Notes under the pieces: generated by a model | What the model saw: only the letters and a program-made list of their open reading frames with translations | Told to the model about the DNA's origin: nothing | The model's database searches: none | Part shown: positions 5,211 through 8,778 of the stretch, piece after piece | Numbering within the stretch: position 1 is the first letter of the stretch | Layout: every line of letters begins with the position of its first letter | Translations under genes and position numbers: made by a program | NCBI GenBank assembly: GCA_028698765.1 | Contig: JAQVVW010000038.1 | Coordinates: 1-8,778 of the forward strand | Source: Methanoculleus sp. | GTDB lineage: Archaea; Halobacteriota; Methanomicrobia; Methanomicrobiales; Methanoculleaceae | Direction: 5' to 3' | DNA length: 8,778 nt

Positions 5211-5400
5211 GTGAACTACCCCGCGCCTCTCGGGCAGGGCTTCCTGCTTCATCCTTCCTCTATCGAGGCAAGTCCACAGGCTCAGCGGCGCGTTCCACGC
5301 CTGATACCCCGACAAGGTTCTGCTCTTGCAGGGCGAACTTCTTGATGTTGATCGCTGCGTTGATGTCACGGTCATGGTGCGTGCCGCAATCAGGACAGAT
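5211..5400 (-). ncRNA. Predicted omega-RNA (reRNA) scaffold at the right end of tnpB
   Basis: In IS605-family elements the TnpB guide RNA overlaps the 3' end of tnpB and runs out through the right end, with the guide taken from the flanking DNA. Here the terminal stem-loop (minus strand, 5241 down to 5219) pairs CCCTGC with GCGGGG through a T-G pair, continues CC-GG past one bulged C, and closes on GAGA. The first 20 bases beyond the end (5210 to 5191, minus strand AACAGGGAATATGCAGAGAG) would be the guide. The internal start of the RNA is a guess; only the 3' boundary is supported by sequence. Confidence 0.5.
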
Positions 5401-6414
5401 CCACTCCCGAACGGACAGTTTCAGATCTCTGTTGATATATCCGCAACAGTTGCAAATCTTTGAAGAAAGATCGAACCGCCCGATTTTCAGGAGAGTTTTC
5501 CCGTATTTCTGACACTTGTATTCCAGCATCGTGAAGAACGTGCTCCACGAGACATCTCCTATTGCCTGTGCCAGACAGTGATTCTTCTGCATACCGGCGA
5601 CATTCAACGATTCAACTGCGATTGCTTGGTTCTCGCTTACAACTCGAAAAGAGAGGTTGTGCAGGAAATCGTTGCGCTGGTTAGCGACCATCTCATGGCA
5701 CCGGGCAAGTCTCAGGATTGCCTTCTGCCGGTTCTTCGACCCTTTCTTCTTCCGGGATACCCGCTGCTGCAACACTTTCAGGCGCTGGAGGGAGTTCTTG
5801 AGGTATCGTGGATTCTCAATGTTCTCTCCGGTTGAGAGGGTTGCAAAGTTCAAGAGACCGACATCGATCCCGATAGTGGTGTCCAGAGAGGACGGTGTGG
5901 GTTCCGGTTCCACGGTTCCATCGTCAACAAGGATACTGACGAACCATTTTCCGGTCGAGGTTATGGAAACGGTGGCATACTTCATCTTCCCGGTGAACAC
6001 CCGATGAAAGATTGTTCGGATCTCACCGATCTTTGGGAGTTTGATCCGCCCTTGCTCGAAGTCCACGGTGTAATGCTGGGGTACCTGAAAGGACTGTACC
6101 GGGTTCTTCTTCGACTTAAACCGGGGAAATCCTCTCTTCTCCCGGAAAAATCGGGTGAAAGCGTTGTCGAGGTTCTTGTTTGTGCTCTGGAGGGACTGGG
6201 AGTTCACCTCCTTGAGCCATGGATGTTCTTCTTTGAGGGCGGGAAGGCGGGTGTTCAGGTCGAAACAGGAGAGTTTTCTACCCTCCTGCTCGTATGCCCG
6301 GATCTTCTGCTCCAGAGAATGGTTATACACAAACCGACAGGCATGGATGTGCTGCAGGAGGGAGGCAATCTGCTCCCGGTTGGGATACATCCGATACTTG
6401 TAGGCCTGAAGCAT
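5260..6414 (-). CDS. tnpB: TnpB RNA-guided nuclease of IS200/IS605 family
   Basis: This is a 384-residue, apparently intact TnpB. It starts MLQAYKYRMYPNREQ, the typical N-terminus, followed by a helical region with FFREKRGFPRFKSKK (89-103). The RuvC-like motifs are GIDVGLLNFA (Asp184), AVESLNVAGM (Glu268) and HHDRDINAAINI (Asp348/Asp350). Between the last two is the zinc finger C321-x2-C324...C340-x2-C343. TnpB is an omega-RNA-guided DNA endonuclease that cuts the empty donor site and so promotes retention of the element; it is the ancestor of Cas12. Every catalytic and zinc residue expected is present, so activity is plausible. The C-terminal 15 residues (VSGVERAAEPVDLPR) extend past the domain and overlap the scaffold RNA. 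Expression is probably leaderless from a TATA element at 6430-6441. Neighbouring genes run the other way. Confidence 0.95.
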   Translation of the reverse strand: MLQAYKYRMYPNREQIASLLQHIHACRFVYNHSLEQKIRAYEQEGRKLSCFDLNTRLPALKEEHPWLKEVNSQSLQSTNKNLDNAFTRFFREKRGFPRFKSKKNPVQSFQVPQHYTVDFEQGRIKLPKIGEIRTIFHRVFTGKMKYATVSITSTGKWFVSILVDDGTVEPEPTPSSLDTTIGIDVGLLNFATLSTGENIENPRYLKNSLQRLKVLQQRVSRKKKGSKNRQKAILRLARCHEMVANQRNDFLHNLSFRVVSENQAIAVESLNVAGMQKNHCLAQAIGDVSWSTFFTMLEYKCQKYGKTLLKIGRFDLSSKICNCCGYINRDLKLSVREWICPDCGTHHDRDINAAINIKKFALQEQNLVGVSGVERAAEPVDLPR

Positions 6415-6429
6415 ACAAACAGTATTAGA

Positions 6430-6459
6430 CCTTATAATAAGATGTAGATTACGGTAATC
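6430..6459 (-). promoter_or_regulatory. tnpB: tnpB promoter with adjacent dyads
   Basis: CTTATTATAAGG (minus strand, 6441 to 6430) is a TATA-like element centred about 22 nt before the tnpB ATG, so the transcript would be leaderless or nearly so. It is itself a dyad (CTTAT-A-ATAAG). A second perfect dyad, GATTAC-G-GTAATC, lies at 6447-6459, between the TATA element and the presumed left end. It may be the left-end hairpin recognised by a TnpA or an operator. Confidence 0.5.
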
Positions 6460-6491
6460 ACATGAATGCGTGACGAAGGGCGGCTCCGCTT

Positions 6492-6734
6492 TCAGCCCCT
6501 CCCTGAAGGGTGGGGTCTTCCCGCTCCGCCCCCTTCACCCCCGCAAGATAAACCTGGAGAGAGCAGAACTCTCTCCTTATAAAATCCCTGATCACCTTCC
6601 TCCCGGCATTCCGGGGTGAACGCTCCCGGATAGCCGCATCGCCGACAACGATACGGCGTCGCATGCAGCCCGCGCGAGTCCCCGTGGATATTGATACCCC
6701 GGCATACCGGGCAGCGGAGGGTCTTACGTATCAT
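6492..6734 (-). CDS. Small zinc-ribbon ORF, possibly part of an IS relic
   Basis: This 80-residue frame has two CxxC pairs: LRCPVCRG (Cys8, Cys11) and YRCRRCGYPGAF (Cys30, Cys33). The spacing is typical of a small archaeal zinc ribbon. GAGG lies 8 nt before the ATG at 6734. After about residue 48 the sequence becomes Gly/Arg-rich (GGEGGGAGRPHPSGRG) and is laid over two strong hairpins, so this half is unlikely to be a folded domain. Two readings are possible: a real zinc-ribbon protein whose end was replaced, or the decayed tail of a second TnpB (whose zinc finger also has two CxxC pairs) running into its right-end structure. The stop codon overlaps the hairpin flank. I cannot decide between them from sequence alone. 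Confidence 0.4.
   Translation of the reverse strand: MIRKTLRCPVCRGINIHGDSRGLHATPYRCRRCGYPGAFTPECREEGDQGFYKERVLLSPGLSCGGEGGGAGRPHPSGRG
6496..6576 (-). repeat. Tandem stem-loops, likely end of a decayed IS605-type element
   Basis: Two strong stems lie 40 bp apart. The first is CCCC-T-CCC, loop TGAA, GGG-T-GGGG (6496-6515). The second is GGAGAGAG, loop CAGAA, CTCTCTCC (6556-6576), with TTATAAAA following on the plus strand. Read on the minus strand, the first is preceded by GGGAAGACCCC, resembling the GGAAGCCC start of the intact element's terminal hairpin at 5219-5244. The segment sits outside the presumed left end of the tnpB element, so it may be the right end of an older element inserted in the same orientation. 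Confidence 0.5.
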
Positions 6735-6821
6735 CAGTTCAGCCTCGGATATCGACGGCGAGGATGTAGTCCAATCGCGATGTACCCTGCTCAAAATATT
6801 CGCTCCATCGTTATCTGTTGC

Positions 6822-6833
6822 CGAAACATATAT
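6822..6833 (+). promoter_or_regulatory. BRE/TATA promoter of the VOC gene
   Basis: CGAAA (BRE-like) at 6822-6826 is followed by ATATAT at 6828-6833, 25-30 nt before the ATG at 6858. No ribosome site precedes that ATG, so the transcript is probably leaderless. Confidence 0.65.
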
Positions 6834-6857
6834 CCAGCCATTCCGGTATTGACAACC

Positions 6858-7250
6858 ATGAAGATCATACTGACCAGCGTATTTGTAAACGATCAGGACC
6901 GGGCTCTGGAATTCTACACCAAAACGCTAGGTTTTGTGAAGAAGAGCGATGTCTCTGCCGAAGGGTACCAGTGGCTCACCGTCGTATCCCCCGACGATCT
7001 GGACGGAACCGAACTTCTGCTTGAACCAAACGACAATCCGGTGGCACAGGCATACCAGAAAGGAATATTCGAACAGGATATCCCTGCTGCGTCCTTTGGT
7101 GTCGAAGACACCCGTGCGGAGTATGAACGGCTCAAAGCACAGGGCGTGAAGTTCACGCTGGAGCCGACCGAAGTCGTTGCCGGGGTGACCATAGCAGTCT
7201 TCGACGACACCTGCGGCAACCTCATCCAGATCCAGACAACGCCTACATGA
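6858..7250 (+). CDS. VOC-family (glyoxalase/bleomycin-resistance fold) protein
   Basis: This is a 130-residue single-subunit VOC protein with two beta-alpha-beta-beta-beta repeats. The first is MKIILTSVFVNDQDRALEFY with TKTLGF (to residue 26) and WLTVVSPDDLDGTELLLEPN. The second is AASFGVEDTRAEYERLKAQG and VTIAVFDDTCGNLIQIQ. The start at 6858 is preferred over the frame's extension to 6663 because the VOC homology begins there and a BRE/TATA pair sits at the leaderless distance. The family includes glyoxalases, dioxygenases and antibiotic-binding proteins. The usual metal ligands are not clear: a valine stands where the first His often is, and the final strand ends in Gln rather than Glu. Metal-dependent catalysis is therefore doubtful, and a role cannot be assigned. 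It probably forms a dimer. The upstream minus-strand zinc-ribbon ORF is divergent. Confidence 0.88.
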   Translation: MKIILTSVFVNDQDRALEFYTKTLGFVKKSDVSAEGYQWLTVVSPDDLDGTELLLEPNDNPVAQAYQKGIFEQDIPAASFGVEDTRAEYERLKAQGVKFTLEPTEVVAGVTIAVFDDTCGNLIQIQTTPT

Positions 7251-7403
7251 TCTACTTCGTCGGAGGCAGTCATCCCCGGGTGAAGCTCTGGATACCGCTC
7301 GCGAGCACGCCGATCCGTAGGCGGCATGAACCGTAGCCTGATTGACGGCGTTCAAACTTTTCCGCTCACAAGGTAGATACCCCTGCAGGCATCCATATAC
7401 TCC

Positions 7404-7410
7404 AGGAAGT
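7404..7410 (+). promoter_or_regulatory. Ribosome site deciding the 7417 start
   Basis: AGGAAGT lies 6 nt before the ATG at 7417. It supports this start over the frame's extension to 7342, which codes for residues without family resemblance. CCATATA (7393-7399) is too close to be a normal leaderless promoter. Confidence 0.5.
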
Positions 7411-7416
7411 GCCGGC

Positions 7417-8157
7417 ATGGATCTTGCAGCGTTCTTTGAGGATGAAGGAGTCGACGTTTACTGCTCAGTCGGCATCGAGGACCTCCCCGGGGTGGACAGG
7501 TCATCGGTGCTGCAGTTCCTCCCGGCCGCCCGGTCCGTGATCGTCTTCGGGAAGGAAGTCCCGATCCCGGTCTACCGGATGCCGCCAGGGGAAAAGACCC
7601 GGGAGATGCTCCGGATTGCAGAGAGCCTGGACAGCAGTGCCGTACGGCTTACCGGCCTCCTGAACGCGGAGCAGATCCCGGCCCGCCCGGTCCCGCTCTA
7701 CCTGCCCGTGCGGCTTGACGACGGGAAGGTGCAGGGCGTTGTCCGCTTAAAGCAGATCGCAGCGGCCGGGGGGCTCGGGGAGATAGGAAAGAATACCCTT
7801 CTCCTCAATCGCCGGTTCGGCCCGCGGCTGCTGCTCGGCGGTGTCGTGACCGCAGAGCCGGCTTCCGTATCCGGCACGGCCGCCGCTGCACCACTCTGCA
7901 CCGGGTGCGGGGCCTGCATCCGGGCATGCCCGAATGGAGCGATAAGACCGGAGGGCGTCGACGCGTTCCGGTGCCGGACCGTGCATGCGTGGGTCCCGTC
8001 CCCGGTTGTCCCGGCTGCGAAGTGGCTGCTCCGGCGGCAGTTCCTGCTCAGGGGTGTAGCACCGCTTGCACCGGCGGTCGCCAGAGCGGCAACGATCCGG
8101 TGCAGTCTCTGCGTCACCGGATGCCCGGCGTTTCAAGGAGCAGTGGGGAAAGGATGA
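7417..8157 (+). CDS. QueG-like double 4Fe-4S cluster protein
   Basis: This 246-residue protein resembles epoxyqueuosine reductase-like (COG1600-type) proteins of archaea. The N-terminal half has LQFLPAARSVIVFGKEVP (32-49), and the centre has GGLGEIGKNTLLLNRRFGPRLLLGGVVT (118-145), the conserved corrinoid-binding-like signature of the family. The C-terminal half carries CTGCGACIRACP (Cys161, 164, 167, 171), then Cys186 in FRCRTVHAW and CSLCVTGCP (Cys229, 232, 236). That gives eight cysteines for two 4Fe-4S clusters in the interleaved QueG arrangement. True QueG proteins are longer and often have a C-terminal HEAT region; this one lacks it. Queuosine itself is not made by archaea, so the substrate is probably different. 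A corrinoid-linked redox reaction is an inference. It is intact and single-gene, with a stop at 8155-8157. Confidence 0.82.
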   Translation: MDLAAFFEDEGVDVYCSVGIEDLPGVDRSSVLQFLPAARSVIVFGKEVPIPVYRMPPGEKTREMLRIAESLDSSAVRLTGLLNAEQIPARPVPLYLPVRLDDGKVQGVVRLKQIAAAGGLGEIGKNTLLLNRRFGPRLLLGGVVTAEPASVSGTAAAAPLCTGCGACIRACPNGAIRPEGVDAFRCRTVHAWVPSPVVPAAKWLLRRQFLLRGVAPLAPAVARAATIRCSLCVTGCPAFQGAVGKG

Positions 8158-8195
8158 GGCGCAGAACCGGTTAAGTCGTCCCGGGATCCATCGTG

Positions 8196-8576
8196 ATGCA
8201 CGGGGAAGACCTCAACCGCATCGAGCAGGAGTGCTGGAGGCTGCACGACGAGGCGTGCAGCAGAGGCGCCGGGGAACTCGTGGAACTCGAGTACCTCATC
8301 GGCAGGGCGAGAGGGGACCGGGTTGATCCGGCGCCCTTCACCCGGTCATCAGCGCGAGGATCCCCCGCAGGATCTCGATCGGCTCGGGCGGGTTGCCCGG
8401 GATCTTCAGGTCGACGGGGAGGACGGCATCGACCCCGCCGAGAACCGCGTAGGTTCCCCGGTAGATCCCGCCGTCGCAGGCATCGTCGCCGACTGCGACG
8501 ACGTACTTCGGGGCGGGCATCGCCTCGTAGGTCTTCTTCACCGCGACCTCCATGTTCCGCGTCACGGCGCCCGTGA
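8196..8576 (+). CDS. Doubtful ORF, overlapping the NuoB-like gene antisense
   Basis: The first 45 or so residues (MHGEDLNRIEQECWRLHDEA onward, then GELVELEYLIGRARGDR) are helical and protein-like. GGTTAAGT at 8169-8176 lies 20-27 nt before the ATG, at a leaderless distance. After about codon 48 the frame enters the antisense of the minus-strand NuoB-like gene and becomes Arg/Ser/Pro-rich, as antisense shadows of GC-rich genes do. The two coding regions would overlap tail to tail by 239 bp. The likeliest explanation is a small gene that lost its original stop near 8337, or chance. No family is recognised. The 8158-8337 gap holds nothing else. Confidence 0.3.
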   Translation: MHGEDLNRIEQECWRLHDEACSRGAGELVELEYLIGRARGDRVDPAPFTRSSARGSPAGSRSARAGCPGSSGRRGGRHRPRREPRRFPGRSRRRRHRRRLRRRTSGRASPRRSSSPRPPCSASRRP

Positions 8577-8778
8577 CGAGGAGGAGATCCGCGTGGCGGG
8601 GCGATGCGACGAACGAGACGCCGAACCGCTCCAGATCGTAGTGCGGCGACGAGAGCAGGTTTATCTCGATCTCGGTCGCGTTGTCGCTCCCGGAATCGAG
8701 TTCGCGGATGGCGAGGCTCCGTCTCATCCGGGCGTCGACGGCCGTCTTCAGTTCCCTCCCGACCGCTTCGAACTCCGG
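8338..8778 (-). CDS. NuoB/hydrogenase small-subunit-like protein without cluster cysteines, partial
   Basis: The frame enters from the right edge; 146 residues are visible, and the ATG at 8727 is probably internal. The pattern SLAIRELDSGS, EIEINLLSSPHYDLERFGVSFVASPRHADLLLVTG, then VAVGDDACDGGIYRGTY, VLPVDLKIPGNPPEPIEILRGIL matches the 20-kDa subunit of complex I and energy-converting [NiFe] hydrogenases (NuoB, HycG/HyfI, MbhJ types). That subunit holds the 4Fe-4S cluster nearest the active site. In close relatives the ligands lie in SCNGCEIE, GDCAC and PGCPP. Here they read SDNATEIE, GDDAC and PGNPP, so all four become Asp, Thr, Asp and Asn; only the non-ligand Cys of ACDGG remains. The rest is well conserved, with no stop or shift, so the gene is probably functional without a cluster. 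It is probably part of a membrane complex operon lying to the right. Confidence 0.85.
   Translation of the reverse strand, partial: PEFEAVGRELKTAVDARMRRSLAIRELDSGSDNATEIEINLLSSPHYDLERFGVSFVASPRHADLLLVTGAVTRNMEVAVKKTYEAMPAPKYVVAVGDDACDGGIYRGTYAVLGGVDAVLPVDLKIPGNPPEPIEILRGILALMTG

Larger units (their letters stand above)
5211..6462 (-). mobile_element. IS200/IS605-family element carrying tnpB only (IS1341-type)
   Basis: The element has no tnpA: no Y1 transposase (HUH) frame lies on either side of tnpB. The right end (3' of tnpB, minus strand) is well marked. GGAAGCCC, a hairpin and TAGTTCAC end at 5211, the type of ending seen in archaeal tnpB-only elements. The left end is less certain: I place it near 6462, where the minus strand reads TTCAT followed by GTGATTACC. 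TTCAT resembles the TTCAC at the right end, as the flanking and terminal tetra- or pentanucleotides of this family often do. Movement would need TnpA in trans. No target-site duplication is expected for this family. Confidence 0.72.

Noticed and set aside
5578..5835. 85-residue plus-strand ORF opposite tnpB
   Set aside because: Antisense shadow of the RuvC region; no ribosome site or motif.
6004..6447. 147-residue plus-strand ORF opposite tnpB
   Set aside because: It lies entirely antisense to the N-terminal part of tnpB and its promoter, and shows no recognisable domain. tnpB has complete catalytic motifs.
5211..6462. Idea that TnpB might be a Cas12-type CRISPR effector
   Set aside because: No direct-repeat array or cas genes are in the window, and the size and right-end hairpin are those of an IS605-family TnpB.
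6663..6857. 65-codon N-terminal extension of the VOC protein
   Set aside because: The extension has no VOC similarity, overlaps the zinc-ribbon ORF antisense, and lies upstream of the BRE/TATA pair at 6822-6833.
7698..8136. Minus-strand ORFs of 139 and 129 residues
   Set aside because: Antisense of the iron-sulfur cluster region of the QueG-like gene; Arg/Ala-rich shadow composition.

Overview
The window looks like a stretch of archaeal chromosome, most likely from a methanogen of the Methanomicrobiales (Methanoculleus-like). This is an inference. It rests on A/T-rich TATA boxes about 22-30 nt before start codons with little or no leader, GGTGA/GGAGG-type ribosome sites inside operons, moderately high GC, and the gene content: a hydrogenase/complex-I-like small subunit, a QueG-like iron-sulfur protein, a solo B3/B4 domain protein, an archaeal TnpB and several HicAB modules. 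No rRNA, tRNA or CRISPR array was seen.

Layout. The left edge (1-611, +) holds the 3' end of a GmrSD/DUF262-DUF1524 HNH nuclease gene. From about 660 to 3800 lies an accessory, toxin-antitoxin-rich zone: an orphan hicB (768-1001, -); a tiny Asn-rich protein (1134-1262, +); a tight three-gene unit of winged-helix regulator, YwgA/Panacea-like protein and MazF-like toxin (1409-2607, +); the amputated tail of a hicA directly after the mazF stop and in frame with it, coupled to an intact hicB (2608-2900, +); a relic of an AlbA_2/RecG-like ATP-binding regulator (2904-3107, -); a complete hicBA pair (3206-3660, +); and a short hicB relic (3710-3793, -). This is a site where TA modules have been gained and broken repeatedly.

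From 3940 to 5151 (+) are a solo B3/B4 (PheRS-beta-like editing domain) protein and a leaderless, sequon-rich lipoprotein. An IS200/IS605-family element without tnpA follows (about 5211 to 6462, -): a full-length tnpB with all RuvC and zinc-finger residues, ending in a terminal hairpin typical of the omega-RNA end. Upstream of it on the same strand is a structured segment (6496-6576) that resembles the end of a second, decayed element, overlapped by a small zinc-ribbon ORF (6492-6734, -).

The right part returns to ordinary genes: a VOC/glyoxalase-fold protein (6858-7250, +), a QueG-like double 4Fe-4S protein (7417-8157, +), a doubtful ORF (8196-8576, +) and, entering from the right edge, a NuoB/hydrogenase-small-subunit homologue (8338-8778, -). 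In that last gene all four cysteines expected to bind the proximal 4Fe-4S cluster are replaced, which is the most unusual protein-level observation here. The second most interesting item is the winged-helix/YwgA/MazF operon, which may be a little-described TA arrangement.
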